From: Nocardioides exalbidus | Lineage (GTDB): Bacteria > Actinomycetota > Actinomycetes > Propionibacteriales > Nocardioidaceae | Length of the DNA stretch: 64,000 nt | Assembly (NCBI RefSeq): GCF_900105585.1 | Contig: NZ_FNRT01000002.1 | Coordinates: 2,480,001-2,544,000 of the forward strand | Direction: 5' to 3' | In this document: piece by piece, positions 55,645 through 63,457 of the stretch | Layout: every line of letters begins with the position of its first letter | Numbering within the stretch: position 1 is the first letter of the stretch | Notes under the pieces: model-generated | Database searches by the model: none | What the model saw: the letters and a program-made list of their open reading frames with translations, nothing else | Told to the model about the DNA's origin: nothing | Program-made: the position numbers and the translations under genes

Positions 55645-55675
55645 TTGCCAAGCAGGTGATGTTTAGCGATAAAAT
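55645..55675 (+). promoter_or_regulatory. Leaderless promoter of the amylo-1,6-glucosidase gene
   Basis: A -35-like TTGCCA (55645-55650), 19-bp spacer and -10 TAAAAT (55670-55675). Seven bases on is the GTG at 55683, so the transcript should begin at or next to the start codon. Confidence 0.5.
55662..55673. promoter_or_regulatory. LacI-type operator
   Basis: TTTAGCGATAAA: near-palindrome with a central CG, close to the LacI-family pattern TTTAGCGCTAAA (one mismatch between half-sites). It overlaps the -10 TAAAAT (55670-55675) of the glucosidase gene and lies 75 bp from the LacI start, so it can serve both autoregulation and repression of the glucosidase. Confidence 0.6.
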
Positions 55676-55682
55676 CTCATCT

Positions 55683-57782
55683 GTGACGGAGGTTACACAC
55701 GACGCCGAGCCGACGACAACCCCCCTGGCGGGGCCCGCGCTCCAACCCCTGCTGCACGACCTCGCGTCGTGCGTGGCGGCTCCCGGGGTGCTGCTGACCT
55801 CGCTCGACGGGCAGCTGCGCAGCGGGGGCGTGAGCGGGTGGTACGTCGCCGACACCCGGCTGCTCGACCGCTGGGAGCTGTCGGTCGCGGGGTCCGACCT
55901 CGACGTGGTCCGGGCCGACCACCGGGGTGCCGACCGGCACTCGTTCTCCTACGTCGCGCGCTCGATCGGCGACCTGACGACCGCCGACCCGACCGTGCGC
56001 ATCGATCGCCACCGACGCCTCGACGCCGACGGCCTGCACGAGGAGCTGACGATCGAGTCGGCCGGTGCCGCCCCGGTCGACGTCGAGCTCCGCATCGACC
56101 TGGGCAGCGACCTCGCGGCGATGCCGGAGATCAAGCAGGGACGGGTGGGGCCACGAGTTCGTGCCTCGTCCGTCGCCGAGGGGCTCGAGTGGGCCTCCGA
56201 CGAGGGGGTCGTGCGCGTCGTGGCCGACGGCTCGGACCCCGACGTCTCCCCGGGCGACGGCCGCCTGACCTGGCGCCTGAGCGTCGGGCGGGGGAGCCCC
56301 GTCACGGTCGTGCTGAGGGCCACCACCTCGGTGGCACCGCTGTTCGGCGGCGGCCGGCCCGCCGGGTGGTCGACCGACCTCGACGCGGACGACGTACGTC
56401 TCACGCGGCTGGTGCGCCAGGGTCTCGCCGACCTCGAGGGCCTCCTGCTGCGTGACGGCGACGACCGGTTCCTGGCCGCGGGCAGCCCGTGGTTCCTCAC
56501 GCTCTTCGGGCGCGACTCGCTCTGGGCGGCGCGCATGCTCGCCCCGATCGACCCGGACCTCGCGCTGTCGACCCTGCGCACCCTGGCCCGTCGTCAGGGG
56601 AGCGCCGACGACCCGGCGACCGAGGAGCAGCCCGGCAAGATCCTCCACGAGGTCCGCAAGCAGGTGCTCGACCTCGGCGGACAGCGACTGCCCCCGCTCT
56701 ACTACGGCACGGTCGACGCCACGCCGCTCTTCGTCTGCACGCTCGCCGACGCCCACGCCTGGGGCGCGGACCGCGAGCAGGTCCGCGAGCTCGTGCCGGC
56801 CGCACGTCGCTGCCTCGAGTGGGTGGTGGCGCAGTCGAGCCCCTCGGGCTGGCTCACCTACATCGACCGCACGGGCGAAGGTCTGGCCAACCAGGGCTGG
56901 AAGGACAGCCACGACGGCATCCAGTTCGCCGACGGCCGGCTCGCCGAGCCGCCGATCTCGCTGAGCGAGGTGCAGGCCTACGCCTACGACGCGGGAGTCC
57001 GCGGTGGCGCGCTCCTCGCCGAGCTGGGCGAGGAGCCCGTGCCCGGCCTCGAGGAGTGGGCCGCGGACCTGCGCTCCCGCTTCGCGCGCGACTTCTGGGT
57101 CGACGACGCCGACGGCGGCCACGTCGCCGTCGCGCTCGACCGGCACGGCGTGCGCGTCGACTCGGTCGCCTCGAACCTCGGGCACCTGCTCGACACCGGG
57201 ATCCTGGACCCCGACGGCGCCCGTCGCGTCGCGGGGCTGCTCGGCGACGAGCGGCTCGACTCGGGCTTCGGGCTCCGCACCCTGTCGGCGGCCTCGCCGC
57301 GGTTCTCGCGGCTCAGCTACCACGGCGGATCGGTCTGGCCGCACGACACCGCGATCGCCGTCCGCGGGCTCGCCTCCGTCGGGAGGTACGACGACGCCGC
57401 GGGGCTCGCCGCGGGGCTTGTCCGCGCCGCCGAGACCTTCGACGACCGCCTGCCCGAGCTCTACGGCGGTGACTCCGCGTCCGACGTGGACAGCCCGTCG
57501 GCGTACCCGGCCGCGTGCCGGCCGCAGGCCTGGTCGGCCGCCGGCCCGATCGCCTGCCTGGTCGCGCTGACCGGCGTCCGGCCCGACGCGCGGTCGCTCG
57601 TCCTGCGGCACCCGGCGCGGACGACGGGGCGGCTCGGCGCGTGGACGCTGCGGGGGCTACGGCTCGGCGGGCAGTCCTTCGACGTGGCCGTCGCGTCCGA
57701 CGGCAGGGTGTCGGTCACCCTGCCGCCGGGGAGCACGCTGCGGGTCGAGGTGGACGACCCGGTGCCCAGTGATCAGGGCTAG
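55683..57782 (+). CDS. Amylo-alpha-1,6-glucosidase/glycogen debranching-type enzyme
   Basis: 699 residues from the GTG at 55683; an ATG at 55656 would start inside the promoter. The N-terminal ~230 residues are the bacterial glycogen-debranching N-terminal domain (GWYVADTRLLDRWEL, GRLTWRLSV), then an (alpha/alpha)6-barrel (LTLFGRDSLWAARML, GKILHEVRKQV, NQGWKDSHDGIQF, GSVWPHDTAIAVRGL). It removes alpha-1,6-linked glucose or acts on another oligosaccharide. It has no signal peptide, so it acts on imported sugar. Divergent from the LacI-ABC operon; convergent stop overlap (CTAG) with the lipase gene. Confidence 0.85.
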   Translation: MTEVTHDAEPTTTPLAGPALQPLLHDLASCVAAPGVLLTSLDGQLRSGGVSGWYVADTRLLDRWELSVAGSDLDVVRADHRGADRHSFSYVARSIGDLTTADPTVRIDRHRRLDADGLHEELTIESAGAAPVDVELRIDLGSDLAAMPEIKQGRVGPRVRASSVAEGLEWASDEGVVRVVADGSDPDVSPGDGRLTWRLSVGRGSPVTVVLRATTSVAPLFGGGRPAGWSTDLDADDVRLTRLVRQGLADLEGLLLRDGDDRFLAAGSPWFLTLFGRDSLWAARMLAPIDPDLALSTLRTLARRQGSADDPATEEQPGKILHEVRKQVLDLGGQRLPPLYYGTVDATPLFVCTLADAHAWGADREQVRELVPAARRCLEWVVAQSSPSGWLTYIDRTGEGLANQGWKDSHDGIQFADGRLAEPPISLSEVQAYAYDAGVRGGALLAELGEEPVPGLEEWAADLRSRFARDFWVDDADGGHVAVALDRHGVRVDSVASNLGHLLDTGILDPDGARRVAGLLGDERLDSGFGLRTLSAASPRFSRLSYHGGSVWPHDTAIAVRGLASVGRYDDAAGLAAGLVRAAETFDDRLPELYGGDSASDVDSPSAYPAACRPQAWSAAGPIACLVALTGVRPDARSLVLRHPARTTGRLGAWTLRGLRLGGQSFDVAVASDGRVSVTLPPGSTLRVEVDDPVPSDQG

Positions 57783-59008
57783 AGCAGCCAGCAGTTGCTG
57801 ATCTGCGGGATGCCGGCGAAGCGCGCCTCGAACCAGGGGAGTGCCTCGGCCGTCTGCGGCACGATGCCGCCGACGTGCAGCGGGGCGACGTTGGGCGAGA
57901 AGTAGATGTTGCCGCCCTTGCCGCACCACGACCTCGCCATCTGCTTGCCGACGGAGAACGGGATGACGTCGTCGAGGGTCGAGTGGGTGACGAGCACGGG
58001 GAAGGCCGGCTTGATGGTGCCGATCCGCTGCTGCTCGACGATCGACCGGAACGGCTCCTGCGCCATCAGCGCCGACATCGGCTGGCCGTCGGCGCTCAGC
58101 GTCGAGGACTTCACGAATGCGTGGTCGAGGAGGTCGAAGACGCAGTCCTGCTCGACCTGGTCGCTCGTGGCGCGGCCCCTGGCGTTGAGGTAGGGCGACA
58201 GGTCGAGGTCGTAGCTCGCCGCCAGGCCGCGCAGCGCGAAGAACGCGAACGCGGAGTAGAGGCCGCCGTCAAGGGTGCTGGCGACCTTCTGCAGGTCGGC
58301 CGGGACGGCGCCGACGACGGCGCCCCTCACCTTGAGGTCGGGGGCGTACGACGACGCCAGCTCGGCCGCGGCCGCCGCGGCACCGCCGCCCTGGGAGTAG
58401 CCCATGATGCCGACCGGGCTGTTCGTCGTGAGGCCGGTGCCGGGCAGGCGCTGGGCGGCGCGGACGACGTCGAGCGTCGCGCGGCCCTGCGAGACGCGGT
58501 CCATGTAGGTGTGGACTCCTGCGGTGCCGAGGCCCTCGTAGTCGGGCATGGCGACGGCGTACCCCCGGAGCAGGAGCCCCTCGATGCCGATGCCTTCGTA
58601 CTCGATGCCCTCGGAGAACTGGCGCGACGGCGCGCAGCGGTCGGCCATGCCCTGGGTGCCGGGCGCGTAGCCGATGACGGGCCGCGAACCGACACCGATC
58701 CACGGGCTCCTCGGCACGAGCACCGTGCCGGAGACGGCGATGGCCTTCCCGGTGCGGTTGGTCGTCCGGTAGAGGACGCGGTTGGCGTCGCGGACCAGGC
58801 TGGTCGCGTCGAGCGGGTCGAGCAGGAAGCTCATCTTCTCGCTGCGGATCACCGCACCGTTGGCGGCGGGCAGCGTGGCGGGCGCCTCGTAGAACGCGGG
58901 ACGGGGCGGCTCCGGCACGACGGCGCCGGCCGGACTCGTGCTCGCGGCGAGCGTGGCGAGCATGGCGGTGAGCAGGGTGACGAGTGACGTGACGGCGCGA
59001 CGCACCAT
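57779..59008 (-). CDS. Secreted lipase (LIP family)
   Basis: 409 residues from the ATG at 59008. Signal peptide ~1-29 (LVTLLTAMLATLAASTSPAGA), then an alpha/beta hydrolase with VIGYAPGTQGMADRCAP, the nucleophile elbow GIMGYSQGGGAAA, Asp in THSTLDDVIP and His in LHVGGIVP. The pattern is that of LIP secretory lipases (PF03583-like). Cys residues near the active site and terminus (ADRCAPS, QDCVFD, RSWCGKG, ISNCWLL) may pair. It is preceded by a CRP-consensus site. Confidence 0.87.
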   Translation of the reverse strand: MVRRAVTSLVTLLTAMLATLAASTSPAGAVVPEPPRPAFYEAPATLPAANGAVIRSEKMSFLLDPLDATSLVRDANRVLYRTTNRTGKAIAVSGTVLVPRSPWIGVGSRPVIGYAPGTQGMADRCAPSRQFSEGIEYEGIGIEGLLLRGYAVAMPDYEGLGTAGVHTYMDRVSQGRATLDVVRAAQRLPGTGLTTNSPVGIMGYSQGGGAAAAAAELASSYAPDLKVRGAVVGAVPADLQKVASTLDGGLYSAFAFFALRGLAASYDLDLSPYLNARGRATSDQVEQDCVFDLLDHAFVKSSTLSADGQPMSALMAQEPFRSIVEQQRIGTIKPAFPVLVTHSTLDDVIPFSVGKQMARSWCGKGGNIYFSPNVAPLHVGGIVPQTAEALPWFEARFAGIPQISNCWLL

Positions 59009-59056
59009 GGTGGGTTCCCTCCCTCGGGCCGGACCCGACCGACCGTTGGAGGGAAC

Positions 59057-59070
59057 CTACTCGTGAGTAG
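59057..59070. promoter_or_regulatory. Inverted repeat CTACTC-GT-GAGTAG upstream of the lipase gene
   Basis: Perfect 6-bp arms with a 2-bp centre, 49-62 bp before the lipase ATG. Dyads of this size are common TetR-family operators. Together with the CRP-like site nearby it suggests dual control. Confidence 0.4.
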
Positions 59071-59083
59071 CGTCACTGCGACA

Positions 59084-59099
59084 TGTGACGTGCGTCACA
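59084..59099. promoter_or_regulatory. CRP-consensus site upstream of the lipase gene
   Basis: TGTGACGTGCGTCACA matches TGTGA-N6-TCACA at every fixed position and is also palindromic through most of the centre. Centred about 84 bp before the lipase start, and 9 bp beyond the trpS stop. A cAMP receptor protein could activate the lipase from here; the site also lies within the trpS terminator region. Confidence 0.5.
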
Positions 59100-59107
59100 G
59101 CACGGGC

Positions 59108-60157
59108 TCAGGCGTAAACCATCCCCATCGCCGCCCGCACCTCGTCGAGGGTCGCGTCGGCGACCTCGTTGGCACGCGCGTTGCCGCGCCGCAGCACGTC
59201 GTCGAGGTAGCCCGGATCGGCGAGCAGCTCGGCCCGCTTCTCCCGGAGCGGAGCGAGCTCGGTGTTGATCGCGTCGGTCAGGCGGCCCTTGAGCGCGCCG
59301 CCGCCGCCGTCGCCGATCTCCTCGGCCACCGCGGCCGGGTCGACGCCCTCGCAGAGGCCGATGAGGGTCAGCAGGTTGGCGACCTCGGGCCGGTTGTCGG
59401 GGTCGTAGGTGATGACCCGGTCACTGTCGGTCTTGGCGCCCTTGAGCTTCTTCGCGGTCTCGTCGGCGGTCATCCGCAGCTCGACGACGTTGCCCTTCGA
59501 CTTGCTCATCTTGGTGCCGTCGGTGCCGAGGATCAGCGGCGCCTCGGACAGCAGCGCGCCGGGCTCCGGGAAGACGGGGGCGTAGCGGTCGTTGAAGCGA
59601 CGCGCGACGACCCGGGTCTGCTCGAGGTGGGGGAGCTGGTCGCGGCCGACCGGCACGACGTTGGCCTTGCAGAAGAGGATGTCGGCGGCCTGGTGGACGG
59701 GGTAGGTGAGCAGCAGCCCGCCGATCGAGGTGATGCCGGCCGACTTCGCCTCGTCCTTCACGGTGGGGTTGCGCTGGAGCTCGGCGACGCTGACCAGGCT
59801 GAGGAACGGGAGCATCAGCTGGTTGAGGGCGGGCACCGAGGAGTGCGTGAAGATCGTCGCCTTCTCCGGGTCGAGCCCGGCGGCGATGTTGTCGACGAGG
59901 AGGTTGCGCACGTTGCCCGCGATGTCGCCGGCGACCTCGCGGTCGGTGATCACCTGGTAGTCCGCGATGAGCTGCCAGATCTCCGCGCCGCTGTCCTGCA
60001 GGCGGATGCGGTTGCGGATCGAGCCGAAGTAGTGGCCGATGTGCAACGCACCCGTGGGACGGTCCCCGGTCAGCATGCGCAGCGAGGCCGGGTCCTTCGC
60101 CATCTGTTCCTCGATGGCGTCGCTGCGGGCCTGGGCGGCGCGGAAGGTGTCACTCAC
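59108..60157 (-). CDS. trpS: Tryptophanyl-tRNA synthetase
   Basis: 349 residues. Class I aaRS motifs: TGALHIGHYFGSI (HIGH) and GTKMSKSKGN (KMSKS), with LRMLTGDRP before HIGH. It charges tRNA-Trp. The ATG at 60157 is divergent from the 2'-5' RNA ligase-like gene. Confidence 0.95.
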   Translation of the reverse strand: MSDTFRAAQARSDAIEEQMAKDPASLRMLTGDRPTGALHIGHYFGSIRNRIRLQDSGAEIWQLIADYQVITDREVAGDIAGNVRNLLVDNIAAGLDPEKATIFTHSSVPALNQLMLPFLSLVSVAELQRNPTVKDEAKSAGITSIGGLLLTYPVHQAADILFCKANVVPVGRDQLPHLEQTRVVARRFNDRYAPVFPEPGALLSEAPLILGTDGTKMSKSKGNVVELRMTADETAKKLKGAKTDSDRVITYDPDNRPEVANLLTLIGLCEGVDPAAVAEEIGDGGGGALKGRLTDAINTELAPLREKRAELLADPGYLDDVLRRGNARANEVADATLDEVRAAMGMVYA

Positions 60158-60204
60158 GGCGACGATCCTTTCACGGGGTGGTCAGGTGCAGCGATCGGGT
60201 TCTG

Positions 60205-60210
60205 TAGGGT
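60205..60210 (+). promoter_or_regulatory. -10 hexamer of a leaderless promoter for the 2'-5' RNA ligase-like gene
   Basis: TAGGGT ends 6 nt before the GTG at 60217, the same hexamer and spacing as at the DUF1707 gene. Confidence 0.5.
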
Positions 60211-60216
60211 CGAGGT

Positions 60217-60726
60217 GTGCCCACCATCGGAGTAGCGATCGCGATCCCCGAGCCCTGGGCGAGCGAGCTGCAGGACTACCGGACGTCCGTCGGTGACACC
60301 ACCGCGACGCAGATCCCGACGCACATCACGCTCATCCCGCCGGCCGAGGTCCCCGACTCCTCGCTGGAGGCGGTGACGACCCACCTCGCCGACGCGGCGT
60401 CGAGCGTCGAGCCGTTCGACATCCACCTGCGCGGCACCGGCACCTTCCGGCCGATCTCGCCGGTCGTCTTCGTCACCCTGGCCGAGGGCATCTCCGCGTG
60501 CGAGCTGCTCGCGGACGCCGTACGACAGGGGCCGCTCGCGGTCGACCTCGACTTCCCCTACCACCCGCACGTGACGGTGGCGCACCACCTCGACGACTCC
60601 ACCCTCGACCGCGCCTTCGACGAGCTGGCGGACTTCGAGTGCCGCTTCGCCGTCGACGCGTTCAAGCTCTACGTCCACGACGCCGACGCCGGCTGGCAGC
60701 CCACCGACGAGTACGCCCTCGGCTGA
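60217..60726 (+). CDS. 2'-5' RNA ligase/2H phosphoesterase family protein
   Basis: 169 residues from the GTG at 60217. Two H-x-T motifs are present, PTHITLI and HPHVTVAHH, as in 2H phosphoesterases of the LigT group, which act on 2'-5' bonds or cyclic phosphodiesters. The DUF1868/LigT-type sizes fit. It overlaps the BrkB-like gene by one base (TGATG), so the two are co-expressed; no functional link is known. Confidence 0.82.
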   Translation: MPTIGVAIAIPEPWASELQDYRTSVGDTTATQIPTHITLIPPAEVPDSSLEAVTTHLADAASSVEPFDIHLRGTGTFRPISPVVFVTLAEGISACELLADAVRQGPLAVDLDFPYHPHVTVAHHLDDSTLDRAFDELADFECRFAVDAFKLYVHDADAGWQPTDEYALG

Positions 60727-61787
60727 TGGCCTTCATCGACGGGATCAAGGCCCGTGTCGCGGACGTGCGCGAGCGCCGGCCGTTCGTCGACCACCTCGTG
60801 CGGATGGTCGAGCACTACGGCAGCGTCAACGGCAACGCCCTCGCCGCCGCGGTGACCTACTTCGCGTTCCTCTCCTTCTTCCCGATCCTGGCGCTGGCGT
60901 TCGCCGTCTTCGGCCAGATCACCAAGGTCTACGCCGACGCCCAGGACACGCTGCTCGACGCGGCGAACTCCGTGCTGCCGGGGATCATCGGTGGCGACAA
61001 CGGCGTCAGCCTGGACTCCCTCCAGTCCGCCGCGCCGGGCATCTTCAGCGTCGGCATCCTGCTGACGCTCTACTCCGGCCTCGGCTGGCTGTCGGGGATG
61101 CGGCAGGCGCTGACGTCGGCCTTCGAGGAGCCGGAGCGCGAGCAGCCCAACTTCGTGATGGGCAAGCTGCGCGACATCCTCGCGCTGCTGACCCTGGGGT
61201 CGGTGCTCGTCCTCAGCGTCGCGGTCTCCGGCGTGGCGACCGCGCTCCTGTCGCCGATCCTCGACGCCCTGCGGCTCGGGCCGGTCGCGGGCGTCTTCCT
61301 CACCGTCCTCGCCATCGCGCTCGGCCTGGCGGCCAACACCCTGCTGTTCTTCGCGTTCTTCCGGCTCTTGGTCGCCCCGGATATCCCGTCCCGCTCGCTG
61401 TGGTCGGGGGCGCTGCTCGGGGCGGTCGTCTTCGAGCTGCTCAAGCAGGCCTCGACCTTCCTCCTGCGCTCGACGTCGAACTCCGAGGCGTTCCAGGCCT
61501 TCGGCATCGCCCTGATCCTGCTGGTCTGGATCAACTACTTCTCCCGCGTCGTGGTCTACTCCGCGGCCTTCGCCTACACCTCGCCCGAGGCCCGCGCCGT
61601 CGTCGAGGCCCGCCGGGTCGTCGACCAGGCGGTCGAGGGCCCCCAGATCGACCTCGCGGCGGCAGCGGCCGTCGTACCCTCCACCGCCCTCTCACCGTCG
61701 GCCTCTCCTGCCTCGCCCAAGGCCGCCTTCGCCGCCGGCGCCGCCTCGATGCTCGGGCTCGTCGCCCTCCTCCGCCGCCGACGCTGA
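60726..61787 (+). CDS. YihY/BrkB-family membrane protein
   Basis: 353 residues, six TM helices. Conserved segments NALAAAVTYFAFLSFFPILALAF (cut), LYSGLGWLSGMRQALTSAFE, ALLGAVVFELLKQAS and FQAFGIALILLVWINYFSRVV identify the YihY/BrkB family, of unsettled function. A ~60-residue Ala/Pro/Ser-rich C-terminal tail ends in LVALLRRRR. The palindromic array at 61812 starts 24 bp after the stop. Confidence 0.87.
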   Translation: MAFIDGIKARVADVRERRPFVDHLVRMVEHYGSVNGNALAAAVTYFAFLSFFPILALAFAVFGQITKVYADAQDTLLDAANSVLPGIIGGDNGVSLDSLQSAAPGIFSVGILLTLYSGLGWLSGMRQALTSAFEEPEREQPNFVMGKLRDILALLTLGSVLVLSVAVSGVATALLSPILDALRLGPVAGVFLTVLAIALGLAANTLLFFAFFRLLVAPDIPSRSLWSGALLGAVVFELLKQASTFLLRSTSNSEAFQAFGIALILLVWINYFSRVVVYSAAFAYTSPEARAVVEARRVVDQAVEGPQIDLAAAAAVVPSTALSPSASPASPKAAFAAGAASMLGLVALLRRRR

Positions 61788-61811
61788 GCCTCCTCCGCTC
61801 GCGTTTGGTGG

Positions 61812-62110
61812 GCGGTGAGTGAGCCACATTCCAGATGGTCTGAATGTGGCTCATGCACCCCTGCCTCGCGTGTCCTCCCTCGACGCGCTGGTGGGCGGTG
61901 AGTGAGCCACATTCCAGATGGTCGGAATGTGGCTCATGCACCCCTGCCTCGCGTGTCCTCCCTCGACGCGCTGGTGGGCGGTGAGTGAGCCACATTCCAG
62001 ATGGTTGGAATGTGGCTCATGCACCCCTGCCTCGCGTGTCCTCCCTCGACGCGCTGGTGGGCGGTGAGTGAGCCACGATCTCGATGGCCGACATGTGGGT
62101 CACTCACCGC
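61812..62110. repeat. Array of four 50-nt palindromic elements (family P50), locus 3
   Basis: Units at 61812-61861, 61895-61944, 61978-62027 and 62061-62110, all 50 nt with an exact 83-nt period. Left arm GCGGTGAGTGAGCCAC in all four. Units 1-3 share the right arm GTGGCTCATGCACCCC, unit 4 has GTGGGTCACTCACCGC. The centres of units 1-3 co-vary at the stem ends (ATTC/GAAT, ATTCC/GGAAT, ATTCCA/TGGAAT). The 33-nt spacers are almost identical and hold CGCGT...ACGCG. It lies between the BrkB-like gene and the DUF559 gene, both on the plus strand. Confidence 0.9.
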
Positions 62111-62218
62111 CCACAGAGCGAGCCAGCAAGTGTCCACAGGCAGGCTGCCGCCCGTCTCCTCCACAGGTACGGCGCCCAGTGAGCGCGGCACGCACCCAGG
62201 TCGTGGCGCGATACGGGC
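62111..62218 (+). other. Upstream region of the DUF559 gene
   Basis: About 108 bp between the array and the DUF559 start, with a direct repeat TCCACAGG (near 62132 and 62161). A promoter is not clear; the gene might also be read through from the BrkB operon across the array. Confidence 0.4.
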
Positions 62219-63160
62219 ATGCGTTCTGTTCCCGAAGCCTTCAGGCACGGCCCGTTCAGCCGCCAGTCCGCGCTGGCGGCCGGAGTCACCGCACGCGTGT
62301 TCGAGGGCGTGCAGTTCAGGCGTCTCCACGAGGCGGTCTACGTCCACCGCGACCACGAGATGACGTGGGACGACCACGTCGAGGCAGCGCGGCTCGCCCT
62401 CCCGGCCTCCGCGCGTACGACGGGGGCGACCCGGCTGCGCCAGCTGGGGATCGACGTCGGCTCGCCGTTCCCGCTGCACTTCGTCGTCGAGGGCGATCTC
62501 CATCTGGTCCTCGACGGCGTCTTCCTCCACCGCACGGTGAAGATGCCGCCGTCCGATGATGTCGGAGCCTCGGTCGAAGCGGCCTTCGTCGCCTACTGCG
62601 CGGACGTCCGGCTCGTCGACGCGATCAGGGTCGGCTGCTTCCTCCTGCACCAGGAGCACCTCGACGGAGTGCTCCTCGACCAGATCCTCACGGAGGAGAG
62701 GTGGCGCCGCGGGGTGCCTGAGACGTCGTACGTCCTGCCCTTCCTCGACGACCGGCCGCGCTCGATCCCCGAGGCAGAGCTGCTGGCGTACGTCGTCTTC
62801 TCGGGCCTGGTGATCCCTGAGGTGAACGAGAAGATCGCGCTGCGCGACGGCACCGAGCTCACTCCCGACCTGCACTTCGAGGACCACGACCTCGTGGTCG
62901 AGTACGAAGGCGGGCAGCACGCTGACGACCGCGGTCAGTACCTCGCCGACATCGACCGGTTTGCCGCCTACCGCCGCGACGACAAGGCGTACGAGCAGGT
63001 GACCAGGGAACTGATGCGCTCACCGAAGGCCGTCGTCCGGCGGATCCACGGTGCCCTGCGCAGGCAGGGGTACGACGGGCCGGAGCCCGACTTCGACGGC
63101 GCGTGGCTGTTGCTGTTCAGGCGGCTCGAGGATCTGGCGCGAGAGGCTCGCGCGGCCTGA
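62219..63160 (+). CDS. DUF559 endonuclease-fold protein with AbiEi-like N-terminal domain
   Basis: 313 residues from the ATG at 62219. The N-terminal GPFSRQSALAAGVTARVF and RRLHEAVYVHRD form the winged-helix type of AbiEi antitoxins. The C-terminal domain has the Vsr/PD-(D/E)xK-like set: IPEAEL (Glu ~185), TPDLHF (Asp 217), LVVEYEGGQH (Glu 228, Glu 230), then DIDRFAAYRRDDKAYEQV. DUF559 genes occur in many copies in Nocardioides genomes, with unknown function. It is bracketed by palindromic arrays on both sides and has a normal base composition. Confidence 0.8.
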   Translation: MRSVPEAFRHGPFSRQSALAAGVTARVFEGVQFRRLHEAVYVHRDHEMTWDDHVEAARLALPASARTTGATRLRQLGIDVGSPFPLHFVVEGDLHLVLDGVFLHRTVKMPPSDDVGASVEAAFVAYCADVRLVDAIRVGCFLLHQEHLDGVLLDQILTEERWRRGVPETSYVLPFLDDRPRSIPEAELLAYVVFSGLVIPEVNEKIALRDGTELTPDLHFEDHDLVVEYEGGQHADDRGQYLADIDRFAAYRRDDKAYEQVTRELMRSPKAVVRRIHGALRRQGYDGPEPDFDGAWLLLFRRLEDLAREARAA

Positions 63161-63163
63161 CGA

Positions 63164-63378
63164 GCGGTGCGTGAGCCACGTTCGCGGCCCTTCGAATGTG
63201 GCTCACTCACCGCCCACGGGCGCGTTCAGTGCGGACACGCGATGAGCGGTGCGTGGCCCACATTTTGCGGGCACGGAATGTGGCTCACTCACCGCCCACG
63301 GGCGCGTTCAGTGCTGACGCGCCCGTGAGCGGTGCGTGGCCCACATTTTGCGGGCTCCGAATGTGGCTCACTCACCGC
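63164..63378. repeat. Array of three 50-nt palindromic elements (family P50), locus 4
   Basis: Units at 63164-63213, 63246-63295 and 63329-63378 (50 nt each; steps 82 and 83). Left arms GCGGTGCGTGAGCCAC or GCGGTGCGTGGCCCAC, right arm GTGGCTCACTCACCGC in all. The spacers contain CGCGT...ACGCG; the second has perfect 11-bp arms CACGGGCGCGT/ACGCGCCCGTG. The array begins 4 nt after the DUF559 stop and ends 79 bp before the convergent sdhB stop. Confidence 0.9.
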
Positions 63379-63411
63379 CCCCGCGCGAGACAGGCCGAGG
63401 CTGAAATGCCG

Positions 63412-63440
63412 CGAGGGCCCGGGGAGTCCCCGGGCCCTCG
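63412..63440 (-). terminator. Terminator of sdhB
   Basis: Perfect 13-bp arms CGAGGGCCCGGGG and CCCCGGGCCCTCG with a 3-nt loop, 17 bp past the sdhB stop at 63458, followed on the minus strand by CGGCATTTCAG. Confidence 0.8.
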
Positions 63441-63457
63441 TCAGGCTGGCGCGGACC

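Noticed and set aside
61531..61995. Open frames through the palindromic arrays (also 30305-30520 and 63196-63498)
   Set aside because: They arise because the repeated unit is free of stops in some frames; no ribosome-binding sites, and the translated product is only the repeat.
61812..63378. CRISPR-like repeat/spacer layout (50-nt repeats, 33-nt spacers)
   Set aside because: Spacers within an array are nearly identical, the repeats are full palindromes, copies occur singly or at scattered loci, and there are no cas genes in the window.
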